Counted from the first letter of the stretch, positions 1 through 7,621 are shown. The stretch is DNA of 8,331 bases from Promethearchaeota archaeon (GCA_019057735.1 JAHLWV010000092.1:1-8331); one strand, 5' to 3'. The notes: generated by a model from the sequence alone, not told the origin. Translations and numbers: made by a program.

Positions 1-1
1 A

Positions 2-364
2 ACAATTATTTGTAGTTGCTGTAGTTGTTGTTGTGAAGGCTTATCAAAACTTAAACTATTTCCAAATCCTGGAGATCTTACAATAACTAACTTTTACGCC
101 GATGTGGAATCTGATCTATGCTCAAGTTGTGGAAATTGCGTTGAGATTTGCCCAATGGAGGCAATAACGCTCATTGATGATATAGCTTCAATCAAACGGA
201 AACGGTGTATAGGATGTGGAAATTGCGTTGCAAAATGTCCGTCTGAAGCAATTAAGCTTTATAAAAGAGAGAGACAATTCGTTCCTTATCCGACAATGGA
301 TGACCTATACGATAAAATAATGGAAAGAAAAGTAAATCTTAAAGAAAAAGCTTTAGGAAGATAA
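2..364 (+). CDS. Iron-sulfur protein with Cys-rich segment and C-terminal 2x[4Fe-4S] ferredoxin domain (5' truncated)
   Basis: The frame is open from the first bases of the window to a TAA at 362-364, so only the last 120 residues of a longer protein are present. A GTG at 104 could be taken as a start, but it would cut off conserved-looking sequence, so I treat the gene as running off the left edge. Residues 4-11 of the fragment are CSCCSCCC. Two classical CxxCxxCxxxCP motifs follow, at Cys 40/43/46/50 and Cys 69/72/75/79, enough to bind two [4Fe-4S] clusters. The tail (about 85-120) is charged and helical-looking, with no membrane segment. A Cys-dense motif just before a ferredoxin domain occurs, from memory, in cytoplasmic 4Fe-4S proteins of anaerobes and archaea; their reaction is not established. 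The likely role is electron transfer. The next gene, a flavoenzyme in the same direction, is a possible partner. The ferredoxin domain is certain; the protein's function is not. Confidence 0.88.
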   Translation, partial: TIICSCCSCCCEGLSKLKLFPNPGDLTITNFYADVESDLCSSCGNCVEICPMEAITLIDDIASIKRKRCIGCGNCVAKCPSEAIKLYKRERQFVPYPTMDDLYDKIMERKVNLKEKALGR

Positions 365-391
365 GAAATTTTATACAAAATAAATTTTTAC

Positions 392-413
392 TTATTCTTT
401 AATATGAGAATAA
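392..413. promoter_or_regulatory. 7-bp perfect inverted repeat upstream of the flavoenzyme gene
   Basis: TTATTCT at 392-398 is mirrored exactly by AGAATAA at 407-413 across an 8-nt spacer. The repeat lies between the Fe-S protein stop and the flavoenzyme start, directly upstream of the TATA-like element at 417-424. That position suits a regulator site. It could instead be a weak hairpin ending the upstream transcript: a T5 tract lies just before it at 385-389, but none follows. In AT-rich DNA a 7-bp dyad can occur by chance. Confidence 0.3.
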
Positions 414-416
414 ATG

Positions 417-424
417 TTTAAAAA
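417..424 (+). promoter_or_regulatory. Possible TATA box for the flavoenzyme gene
   Basis: TTTAAAAA at 417-424 resembles an archaeal TATA element. With the usual spacing of about 25 nt, transcription would start near 448 and leave a leader of about 30 nt before the ATG at 481. GTGAT at 470-474, six bases before that ATG, fits part of the archaeal Shine-Dalgarno sequence (GGTGAT). Confidence 0.3.
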
Positions 425-480
425 CAGTCAAGTTCAATTATTGTTTGTATCTGAAATTCCAATTTTAATGTGATATTAAT

Positions 481-1620
481 ATGTATTTAAAACCAAAAAA
501 AATAGGTCCAATAGAGATTAAAAATCGATTTGTAAGATCGGCTACATTTGAAGGAATGGCTACTGAAGAAGGTTATGTTACTGATCAGCACGTCGAACTC
601 TATAAAACTTTAGCTAAAGGAGGAGTAGGTTTAATAATTACGGGTTATTCTTATGTCCAAGAAAGTGGAAAGGCTTTTGACAAACAAATGGGCGTTTATA
701 AAGACGATTATATCCCAGGATTAAGTAGAATTGCTGAAACAGTTCATAAAAATGGAGATAATTGTAAGGTTGCTTTACAAATTGCACATTGTGGGCATCA
801 ATCTAGATTTCTTGAAAATACAATAGCTCCTTCTGCTCAGGAGGAAAAGTTAACCAGAAAAATACCACGCGAAATGACTAGAGAAGAAATACGAGATACT
901 GTTGATGCTTTCTCCCAAGCGATCAGAAGAGCAAAAGAAGCTGGTTTCGACGCTGTGCAGTTACATGGAGCTCATGGATATCTCATAACTCAATTTCTTT
1001 CTCCTTATATAAACAAAAGAACGGATAATTATGGGGGAAGCATAGAGAATAGAACTAGGTTTCTTGAAGAAATTTATAATAAAAGTGTTGAGTTGGTTGG
1101 AAGGGAATTTCCAATCTTAATAAAAATGAATGCTGTTGATTTTATAGAGGGAGGAACTACTACAAGTGAATCTACGGAGGTTGCCAGAAGGTTAGAAAAG
1201 ATTGGGTATGCCGCAATTGAAGTCAGTGGAGGAATATGGGAAGTTGCAAAATTAAAAAAGAAAGATCTTGGTTGGAAACCAACCTTTTTACCAGAAAGTC
1301 GAATCTTTATAGGAACGATGAATGAACCTGCTTATAATCTAGCTTATGCAAAAGAATTCAAGAGAGTTCTTGATATACCCGTTATCCTAATTGGAGGTAT
1401 TAACTCCCTCGATCTAGTAGAACAAATATTAACTAATGAAAGTGCTGACTTCGTGTCATTTTCTAGACCCTTAATCCGAGAACCAGATCTTCCTAATAGA
1501 TGGATGAAAGGTATTGGAAACCAAAAAGTAGATTGTATATTCTGCAATGGTTGTTTAGCTACGACAGTTACTCCAGGCTTACGATGTGCCAAGCTACATG
1601 AGTCTAGTGCAAGTAATTAA
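481..1620 (+). CDS. Old yellow enzyme-family FMN oxidoreductase (NADH:flavin oxidoreductase type) with C-terminal Cys motif
   Basis: This 379-residue protein is a complete (beta/alpha)8-barrel flavoenzyme expected to bind FMN and reduce an activated double bond (enoate or enone type) in the cytoplasm. The N-terminus (IGPIEIKNRFVRSAT, 8-22) is the usual first barrel strand. Gln100 and the IAHCGHQ segment line the flavin site. LHGAHGYLITQFLSP (161-175) holds the substrate-binding pair His162/His165, with Tyr167 at the position of the proton donor in YqjM-like enzymes. RTDNYGGSIENR (180-191) is the family signature. GGI (305-307) and FSRPLI (327-332) contact the FMN phosphate. Cys352, 355, 358 and 369 form CxxCxxC-x10-C, resembling the [4Fe-4S] motif of 2,4-dienoyl-CoA reductase and trimethylamine dehydrogenase. 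Those enzymes are roughly 640-730 residues and carry an extra FAD/NAD(P)H domain that is absent here, so an outside electron donor is likely. The ATG start gives a normal N-terminus. The substrate cannot be told from sequence. Confidence 0.93.
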   Translation: MYLKPKKIGPIEIKNRFVRSATFEGMATEEGYVTDQHVELYKTLAKGGVGLIITGYSYVQESGKAFDKQMGVYKDDYIPGLSRIAETVHKNGDNCKVALQIAHCGHQSRFLENTIAPSAQEEKLTRKIPREMTREEIRDTVDAFSQAIRRAKEAGFDAVQLHGAHGYLITQFLSPYINKRTDNYGGSIENRTRFLEEIYNKSVELVGREFPILIKMNAVDFIEGGTTTSESTEVARRLEKIGYAAIEVSGGIWEVAKLKKKDLGWKPTFLPESRIFIGTMNEPAYNLAYAKEFKRVLDIPVILIGGINSLDLVEQILTNESADFVSFSRPLIREPDLPNRWMKGIGNQKVDCIFCNGCLATTVTPGLRCAKLHESSASN

Positions 1621-1658
1621 TTAAAATCCGTAAAATGGGTTGATTTTCTCTTGAAACA

Positions 1659-1735
1659 TTTTTTCGCCAAATTTTCTTATCTAATTATTAAATTTAAAAG
1701 ATATAATAGTTAATTAGGTTACATTTTTTATGTAA
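1659..1735 (+). terminator. Possible U-tract terminator region and hairpin after the flavoenzyme gene
   Basis: Downstream of the TAA at 1618-1620 there are T-runs at 1659-1664 and 1724-1729. The second lies in a perfect 6-bp hairpin, TTACAT (1719-1724) and ATGTAA (1730-1735), with a five-T loop. Archaeal transcription often ends at U-tracts without a strong stem. The gap is convergent, since the ABC operon ends on the other strand, so terminators are expected on both strands. Confidence 0.3.
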
Positions 1736-1790
1736 ATTAAAGTTGAATTGGTAAATATATAGGAACACTTTCCAACATTTAATTAAAAAC

Positions 1791-1815
1791 AAAAATAGAA
1801 AAAAGTATAAAAAAA
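1791..1815 (-). terminator. U-tract terminator of the ABC transporter operon
   Basis: Read on the minus strand, three T-runs follow the last stop of the operon within about 35 nt: T7 (1815-1809), T6 (1804-1799) and T5 (1795-1791). Repeated U-tracts without a stable stem are typical of archaeal intrinsic terminators. This is a prediction from position and composition only. Confidence 0.45.
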
Positions 1816-1822
1816 TTGAATT

Positions 1823-2581
1823 TTAAGTTATTACGGTTTCGATAATCTTACCATCTCGCATTTTTAGTATTCTTTCAGCAAGGGCACCAACCATAGGGTC
1901 GTGTGTAACCATTAAAATCGTTTGATTAAGTTCTAAATTAAGTTCACGTAATAATTTAATTATCTCCATACCCAATTTAGTATCGAGTTCACCAGTTGGC
2001 TCATCAGCAATTAAGATTGAGGGTTCATTACATAACGCACGTGCAATTGCAACTCTTTGTTGCTCCCCACCTGAAAGTTCTGAAGGAAGATGATCTTTCT
2101 TTTCACTTAAACCTACAAGATCAAGAAATTTATTAACATTTTTTTTAATTTCCTGTTTAGTTCTAGCTGCAAATACCATTGGAAGTTCTACATTTTCATA
2201 AGCTGAAAGTACTGGTACCAGATTATAAAATTGAAAAATGAAACCTATTTCTTTGAGCCTTAAATTTGTACGTTGCTTATCATCCATATTAGCAATATTT
2301 GTTCTATTGATATACACAGCACCACTTGTAGGATTATCGAGAGCACCAATCATATTTAGGAGTGTAGTTTTGCCAGAACCTGATGGACCCATAACAGATA
2401 CAAATTCTCCCTTTTTAATATCCATACTAACACCATTTAAAGCTCTTATTTCGATACCTTCGGTAATGTTATAGATTTTTGTTAAGTCAAAAGTTTGGAT
2501 CATTACCTCCGAGTCCAATTCATAATCCTTTACTTCTTGAAATACTGAGTCTTGTACTTTACTCTTTTTTGCTTTTCTCAT
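1823..2581 (-). CDS. ABC transporter ATP-binding protein, MacB/LolD/FtsE family (second ATPase of operon)
   Basis: This 252-residue cytoplasmic ATPase should power the large permease encoded upstream in the operon. All nucleotide-binding motifs are intact: Walker A GPSGSGKT at 65-72, Q-loop Gln117 in GFIFQFYNL, signature LSGGEQQR at 169-176, Walker B SILIADE with catalytic Glu194, D-loop GELD at 197-200, and switch His227 in MVTHD. The FQFYNL(V)P stretch and the GGEQQR form of the signature are typical of the MacB/LolD/FtsE branch, which works with FtsX-like permeases. The first ~28 residues are a charged extension before the fold begins at IQTFDLTKIY. Start choice is supported by GAGGT at 2589-2593, seven bases before the ATG. 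It lies 19 nt after the other ATPase gene and ends the operon. It is clearly a paralogue of that neighbour but differs in its N- and C-terminal tails. Family and ATPase role are sure; the substrate is not. Confidence 0.95.
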   Translation of the reverse strand: MRKAKKSKVQDSVFQEVKDYELDSEVMIQTFDLTKIYNITEGIEIRALNGVSMDIKKGEFVSVMGPSGSGKTTLLNMIGALDNPTSGAVYINRTNIANMDDKQRTNLRLKEIGFIFQFYNLVPVLSAYENVELPMVFAARTKQEIKKNVNKFLDLVGLSEKKDHLPSELSGGEQQRVAIARALCNEPSILIADEPTGELDTKLGMEIIKLLRELNLELNQTILMVTHDPMVGALAERILKMRDGKIIETVIT

Positions 2582-2600
2582 CTAATATACCTCAAATTCA

Positions 2601-3410
2601 TTAATTGTAGATTTCTTCAATTGGTTTTCCACCAGTCCTTTTCCCTGTAAATTCTCCATCAGTAAGAGTAATAATCCTATCTGCGACTTCTGCAATTCGA
2701 AGATTATGCGTAACCATTAAAATTGACTGACCAGCGTTCTTCAAATCGAGGAAAATTTTCATGATATTTGTAGTTGTTTCTGTATCGAGTTCGCCCGTTG
2801 GTTCATCAGCTAGAATGATAAGAGGATCGTGCACTAATGCTCTAGCTATTGTGACTCGTTGCTGTTCTCCACCTGACATCTGTGTGGGTAGGTGATCCAT
2901 TCGTTCCCCCAGTCCAATCCTTTTTAAGAGACTTTTAACTTTTTCTTCCCTAAATTTTACATCTTTTTTATCAATTACCATTGGAAGCTCCACATTCTCA
3001 ATGGCTGTAAGAATGGGAAAAAGATTGTAGAACTGGAAAATTAATCCAATCTTTCTCAATCGCATTTTTTTGAGTTGTTTGTTAGTCATAAGCATTATGT
3101 CAAGTCCCATTCCTTTTGCATCAACGTTATATATTATGTTTCCTGAATCTGGGAAATCTAGAGCACCTAAGCAATTTATTAATGTTGTTTTTCCCGAACC
3201 AGAAGGTCCTACAACAGCAATAAATTCACCTTTCTTAATTGTAAGATTAACCTTATTTAGTGCTGTTATTGTGGAATTGCCAACGATATAGGTTTTGGTG
3301 AGATCTTTCACAATAAGAATTATATCAGGATCTATTCTTATTGCTTTTGCAGTAGCCTTTCGTTGTTTATTCATCCTTACTTTTTTCTTTCTTCCTGATA
3401 TTTTTATCAC
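2601..3410 (-). CDS. ABC transporter ATP-binding protein, MacB/LolD/FtsE family (first ATPase of operon)
   Basis: This ATPase is 269 residues from the GTG at 3410. Motifs are complete: Walker A GPSGSGKT at 68-75, Q-loop Gln126 in GLIFQFYNL, signature MSGGEQQR at 178-185, Walker B LIILADE with catalytic Glu203, GELD at 206-209, and switch His235. Compared with the neighbouring ATPase it has a longer loop at about 95-113 (AKGMGLDIMLMTNKQ) and a C-terminal tail to residue 269. The start is uncertain. The GTG overlaps an AAGGTGAT sequence that itself looks like a Shine-Dalgarno site and leaves no upstream spacer. An in-frame ATG at 3374 (residue 13) gives a 257-residue protein with a full ATPase domain, since the fold begins near residue 31. 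The gene lies 28 nt after the permease and 19 nt before the second ATPase, so the three are surely co-transcribed. With both ATP sites intact, a heterodimer or two alternative homodimers are possible. Confidence 0.93.
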   Translation of the reverse strand: MIKISGRKKKVRMNKQRKATAKAIRIDPDIILIVKDLTKTYIVGNSTITALNKVNLTIKKGEFIAVVGPSGSGKTTLINCLGALDFPDSGNIIYNVDAKGMGLDIMLMTNKQLKKMRLRKIGLIFQFYNLFPILTAIENVELPMVIDKKDVKFREEKVKSLLKRIGLGERMDHLPTQMSGGEQQRVTIARALVHDPLIILADEPTGELDTETTTNIMKIFLDLKNAGQSILMVTHNLRIAEVADRIITLTDGEFTGKRTGGKPIEEIYN

Positions 3411-3438
3411 CTTTCTGGATTCATAATAATATAATAAA

Positions 3439-6400
3439 CTATCTCATTCTCACCGCATCTATGATATTTAAGTTAGCAGCCCATTTAGCAGGATAACGTG
3501 AACTTAATATTGTTGTTATTAAAGTTGCAAAAATTAAAATGCCAATGGTTAACCAAGGAATCGTCAAAGTAAGCGTGATAAATCCTGTTGAAGGCATTGA
3601 GTCCACTATTAAAGTTCCTTGAATTAAACCTGCAAATATGCCTGTGAATATGCCTAAAAAGGCTATTATTAATGTTTCTCCCGAGATTGATCGTATCACA
3701 CCTTTTTTGCTTAATCCTATCGATCTGAGCATCCCTATTTCTCTTCTACGTGCCATAGTCGAAAGTAGACTATGAAGTGTTAAACCAATCATAGCAATAA
3801 CCATGGCTAAAATAAGCAGACCATTTGTTATGAAAACAATTAGATCAATCATACTTTTGAAACTGGAACGTAGAAATGATTTAGTAAAACCAAATAAGAC
3901 AAGGTACTTTTTACTTTCTAGGTAATTTAGGATCTCTTCTAAAACATCTTCATCTGACGCTCCTGTTTCCACCCAAGTGAACCAATCATATACAGAAGTT
4001 CTAATTTCAAGAGAGAAACTTTTGAGATCAATTATTGACCAATATTCTCCTGTCATAATTAGGCTTGGAAAAAGTGCTGACCTAATAGTCGTAATATTTT
4101 TTGGATTATCAACATGAAGTAGAATTGATGTTATTTTATCATTAGAATAATTATTACCTCTGTAATCCGAATATACAGTATCTCTAGCTTTTTCGTAAGA
4201 AATGTAAACAGAATTTCCGCTAACATCATAACCTGTTTCGAAACCGGCATACCAATTATATTTTTCTGTATTATAAAATGTGGGTGCTTTAATTATTCCA
4301 ACAATTTCAAATTTTGGCCATGTTGCGACATTAATTAGAGAATGAGTAGATTTAGCTACTCCAAATTTTAAGCTATCAATAGTTAAATTGTAGTTACTAT
4401 TATAAGTGGAATTATGCCCTATTATTCTTAATTTAAGATTATTCATCGGATCAAAATAATAGTGGTTTAAATCGAAAATAAAGGTATTATTGTTTTCTAT
4501 AGTATTATTAATAGATCCTAGTGTTTCAAATACGTTAGTATATGTATTAAACGCTTCCAATTCGAGTTTATCCACACTACAATTTACTGAAGTCTCAATT
4601 GTAACATTAATAGCTTTATAAATATTAGGTGTCATAAACCTCGTAGTAATATTTAAGGCAAGCCACTCTTGATTACTTATATATGAGAGGTATACATCAT
4701 CAGAGTCAGTCAAATTTACTTCTGAACCTGTTGTTGATGAAAAATTATAAGGAACTGCTGTAGTGACATATAGTGGAAAACGATCTAAAATAAATTCTTG
4801 GGGAAAAATAGTTATATTATCTCCAAGCCCTATTGAAGGATTGTTTTTTATAAATATTTCATCGACCACACATACATTTTTTGTTGTATTTAGGAGTTCT
4901 TCCATTGTAGAACCGACATATCCTGCTTTTTGCTCTACAAGGCTATTATTACCAAAAAATGAATCAGATTTTAACTTTCCAGTTGAGTTTGTATGAATAC
5001 CAACGACAGGGGTTGGTAAGGTCATTATTGTTCCATTAAAAGAAGTTAGAGTATAAGAGTCCATTCTCGTAGTATAATATTCAATTCCACCAATACTATT
5101 CAAGATAGGTTCCACCGCAGAAAAATTGAACCAGTTCGCTTGAACCGCATCCAGCAGCGGGTTTCCAGTTTGAGTCATTTGTCTTAACACCATATCTGAA
5201 CCTCCCCCTGGTAGGTTTTTAGATGCTATTTCCTGATAAGTTGTCCAAGATACAAATGTATTATAGGTTTTTCCTGCACTTAAAAATCCCATGAGGTTTA
5301 AGGTTGAAAAGCCTTCAAAATTATCGATAATGGTAATAACACTCATATTTACAATTATCGTATCTTCATAAGCGTTATAATAATTCATATCAATCATTGC
5401 ACTTAGATTAGCAAATGTTATCCCTTGTGAGAATTGTATTGGTAATTTATCACCAACCTTAACATTATAGTCTTCAGCAAAATTGTCATCAATTATAATA
5501 TTATTCACACTTTCAAGCTCATCCATCATTTCATTCAAAGACATTCCACTAGGAGAAGATATAACCGTTTTCGTAAGATGATCTTTCATTTTCATTGCAT
5601 CTATTATATTCATCGAAATAGATATATTATATTCGCTTTCAAGTGAGCTATGCCCAATCCAATCATCATCAATTTTTATTCTAGCATTTTGATGGCTTAC
5701 ACCCATAATATCGTCTACCCCCTGCAGCGTGAGAAGATCAGCTTCAAGAGATCGAGGTGTATTAAAAGTAAATATTCGAACATCACTTCCTACAAAGTTT
5801 TGAACATTAGTATTAACACCTTCTCTCATTGAATCCATCATTACACTTATACCAATAAGAAAACTTGTTATTAGTGCGATCATTGAAAATGTAAGGATTG
5901 TACGCTTTGGATGTCTTAAGATATTTTTTTTAGTTAATAATTTTGTTTTTCTAAGATATGGTGAAAAAAGTATTATAAAAACTCGATTAAGTGGTCTAAT
6001 GATAAGCGCAATCAACCAAATAATACCTAATAAGATGATTACAGGACCTGCCATAACATTTATATATTGCTGACTCCCCATCGGTCCAAATTCGGGTGTT
6101 TCTGCTGGAGATGTTGCTGACATTAAAAGCCACACTCCAAATGTAATAATTAAACCACCGAAGATAGACGCAAGTATCTTCTTTGTATAACGGTTTTTCT
6201 CCCTTTTAGTCTTTTCTTCAAGAGGACTTAAGCATTCGATAATTGGTTTGCGACTTGCTTTCCAACTGGGGTAAAGTGAAGCAAAAATGCAGGATATTAA
6301 ACCTACGATAAATATTAAAATTAATGTTGTCGGCAATAAAACAATATCAAAACCAGAAACTTCAAATCCTCCAGCACTTACTATATTTGAAAGAGTATCT

Positions 6401-7581
6401 AAGGTCACTGTAAAGATTACATCAGATATGAAATAAGAAAATATTGTCCCTATTGTTGCTCCAATTATCCCCATTACCACACCTTGAGTTAAAAATAGCT
6501 TAAATGTCTCAAATTTAGAAGCACCTATTGCTTGGAACATCCCTGTTTCATATTCTTGTTCTTTCTTAATAATATTGAAAATATTCATTATTAATATAAT
6601 TGAAAGAATTAATGCGATTAATCCAAACATTAAAAACATAGCCCGCATCATAACCATTGTGGTATCTATCCTTTCTAGACTATCTGTTTTTAAATCCATA
6701 GCGCTCCAATCTCTTCCATCGTTGAGAGCGTCTAAATTTTCTATGATTTTATCAGATACAGAGGCTACTTTAAATAAGCTATCAACACCTATAACACCGA
6801 GATTATATTCGCCTATATGATTTTCAGTACCATCCACAAGTTCATGTGTATTATTAATATTTGCAAATAAGGAAGGCCCTTGTGACGGCATTAAAAATTG
6901 AGAGGGTTTATCGGGATCAAAATCACGTGCTTCATTGAGATCTCGAATAATAGCAACAACAGTATATACGAGCCATGTACCCGTGTTTAAGGGATTGTAG
7001 CCTAGTAATTCCCCATCATTTGGAAAAATCCATATATTATCACCTGCGCTGAAATTTTGCCCTAATTTAATTTTTAATGATTCTGTAATCACGACTACTC
7101 TCTCCCCATTAGTCCCATCAATATATTCAAGAAGTGTCTCAATTGTCTCTTCATCACTTACAGAATCTTTTATATATGGTTTTCCACCTAATTCCCGTTC
7201 ATCTTGAGATAGATAATCAAGACCATATACAGCTGTTAAGGTACTATTATCAACTTGATTTCCACTATCAGTTGAGCTTGTGGATACACTAACACCTGAA
7301 ATTCTATACGCTATTGATTCAACATGTGGTACATCCTCAATTACACTATTTATAGTATCAGGTACAAACCAACCACCTGAATTATTAGCTGGTCTAATTA
7401 AAATGTCTGCAGTGCCTAATTGTCCATCAATGCTATCTAGAAACATAACATTAAAAGAATCAGACACAATCATGACTCCACCGAACAAAGCAACACTAAT
7501 AACAAGTGTGATTGTCGTAAGAATGTAGCGTATTTTACGTCTTTTCATATTACGTAAAGCAATCTTTAGTATTACGCCCAT
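3439..7581 (-). CDS. Large tandem FtsX/MacB-type ABC transporter permease (1380 aa, about 10 TM)
   Basis: The membrane subunit of the transporter, built from two FtsX-like modules. Probable spans: 18-42, 312-338, 365-392, 413-437, 470-488, 508-530, 562-583, 1244-1272, 1303-1327 and 1341-1362. The N-terminus (KRRK at 13-16) is basic and probably cytoplasmic. Each module has one span, a large outside domain, then three spans. Each also has the coupling segment that meets the ATPase (EYETGMFQAIGASK 343-356; RREIGMLRSIGLSK 1279-1292) and the usual exit motif (YPSWKASRKPIIECLSP 437-453; YPAKWAANLNIIDAVRMR to the end). Spans 5 and 6 join the halves. The first outside domain (43-311) is MacB periplasmic-core size; the second (584-1243) is about 660 residues. 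It has 20 N-X-S/T sequons and, near 985-1085, a stretch reading like an inserted beta-sandwich. No signal peptide or lipobox was seen. Relatives move lipids, lipoproteins or peptides or transmit force to surface enzymes; which applies here is unknown. It is the first gene of the operon. Its ATG is preceded by GGAG and AAAGGA. Confidence 0.92.
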   Translation of the reverse strand: MGVILKIALRNMKRRKIRYILTTITLVISVALFGGVMIVSDSFNVMFLDSIDGQLGTADILIRPANNSGGWFVPDTINSVIEDVPHVESIAYRISGVSVSTSSTDSGNQVDNSTLTAVYGLDYLSQDERELGGKPYIKDSVSDEETIETLLEYIDGTNGERVVVITESLKIKLGQNFSAGDNIWIFPNDGELLGYNPLNTGTWLVYTVVAIIRDLNEARDFDPDKPSQFLMPSQGPSLFANINNTHELVDGTENHIGEYNLGVIGVDSLFKVASVSDKIIENLDALNDGRDWSAMDLKTDSLERIDTTMVMMRAMFLMFGLIALILSIILIMNIFNIIKKEQEYETGMFQAIGASKFETFKLFLTQGVVMGIIGATIGTIFSYFISDVIFTVTLDTLSNIVSAGGFEVSGFDIVLLPTTLILIFIVGLISCIFASLYPSWKASRKPIIECLSPLEEKTKREKNRYTKKILASIFGGLIITFGVWLLMSATSPAETPEFGPMGSQQYINVMAGPVIILLGIIWLIALIIRPLNRVFIILFSPYLRKTKLLTKKNILRHPKRTILTFSMIALITSFLIGISVMMDSMREGVNTNVQNFVGSDVRIFTFNTPRSLEADLLTLQGVDDIMGVSHQNARIKIDDDWIGHSSLESEYNISISMNIIDAMKMKDHLTKTVISSPSGMSLNEMMDELESVNNIIIDDNFAEDYNVKVGDKLPIQFSQGITFANLSAMIDMNYYNAYEDTIIVNMSVITIIDNFEGFSTLNLMGFLSAGKTYNTFVSWTTYQEIASKNLPGGGSDMVLRQMTQTGNPLLDAVQANWFNFSAVEPILNSIGGIEYYTTRMDSYTLTSFNGTIMTLPTPVVGIHTNSTGKLKSDSFFGNNSLVEQKAGYVGSTMEELLNTTKNVCVVDEIFIKNNPSIGLGDNITIFPQEFILDRFPLYVTTAVPYNFSSTTGSEVNLTDSDDVYLSYISNQEWLALNITTRFMTPNIYKAINVTIETSVNCSVDKLELEAFNTYTNVFETLGSINNTIENNNTFIFDLNHYYFDPMNNLKLRIIGHNSTYNSNYNLTIDSLKFGVAKSTHSLINVATWPKFEIVGIIKAPTFYNTEKYNWYAGFETGYDVSGNSVYISYEKARDTVYSDYRGNNYSNDKITSILLHVDNPKNITTIRSALFPSLIMTGEYWSIIDLKSFSLEIRTSVYDWFTWVETGASDEDVLEEILNYLESKKYLVLFGFTKSFLRSSFKSMIDLIVFITNGLLILAMVIAMIGLTLHSLLSTMARRREIGMLRSIGLSKKGVIRSISGETLIIAFLGIFTGIFAGLIQGTLIVDSMPSTGFITLTLTIPWLTIGILIFATLITTILSSRYPAKWAANLNIIDAVRMR

Positions 7582-7584
7582 TTT

Positions 7585-7596
7585 TTCCTTTACTCC
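7585..7596 (-). promoter_or_regulatory. Ribosome binding site of the permease gene
   Basis: On the minus strand GGAG (7596-7593) and AAGGA (7590-7586) lie about 11 and 4-5 bases before the ATG at 7581. Either can pair with the 3' end of archaeal 16S rRNA, and they fix this ATG as the start. Confidence 0.6.
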
Positions 7597-7621
7597 TTTT
7601 TTTTAAATTTTTTCTTTGATT

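Noticed and set aside
104..364. GTG at 104 as the true start of a small 86-residue ferredoxin
   Set aside because: The frame stays open to the window edge and the upstream codons encode the striking CSCCSCCC segment, so this GTG is an internal valine codon of a longer gene.
1344..1592. 82-codon minus-strand open frame inside the flavoenzyme gene
   Set aside because: It lies wholly antisense to well-conserved C-terminal barrel and Cys-motif coding sequence, and its product resembles no protein family.
2238..3291. Plus-strand open frames at 2238-2474 and 3070-3291 opposite the ATPase genes
   Set aside because: Both are antisense to Walker A/Q-loop coding sequence at matching places in the two paralogues, so they are mirror images of the same conserved stretch, not genes.
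4763..7528. Plus-strand open frames at 4763-4996, 5650-5832, 6575-6820 and 7280-7528 within the permease gene
   Set aside because: Each lies antisense to a continuous 1380-codon frame with clear domain structure; none has a convincing ribosome site or family resemblance.
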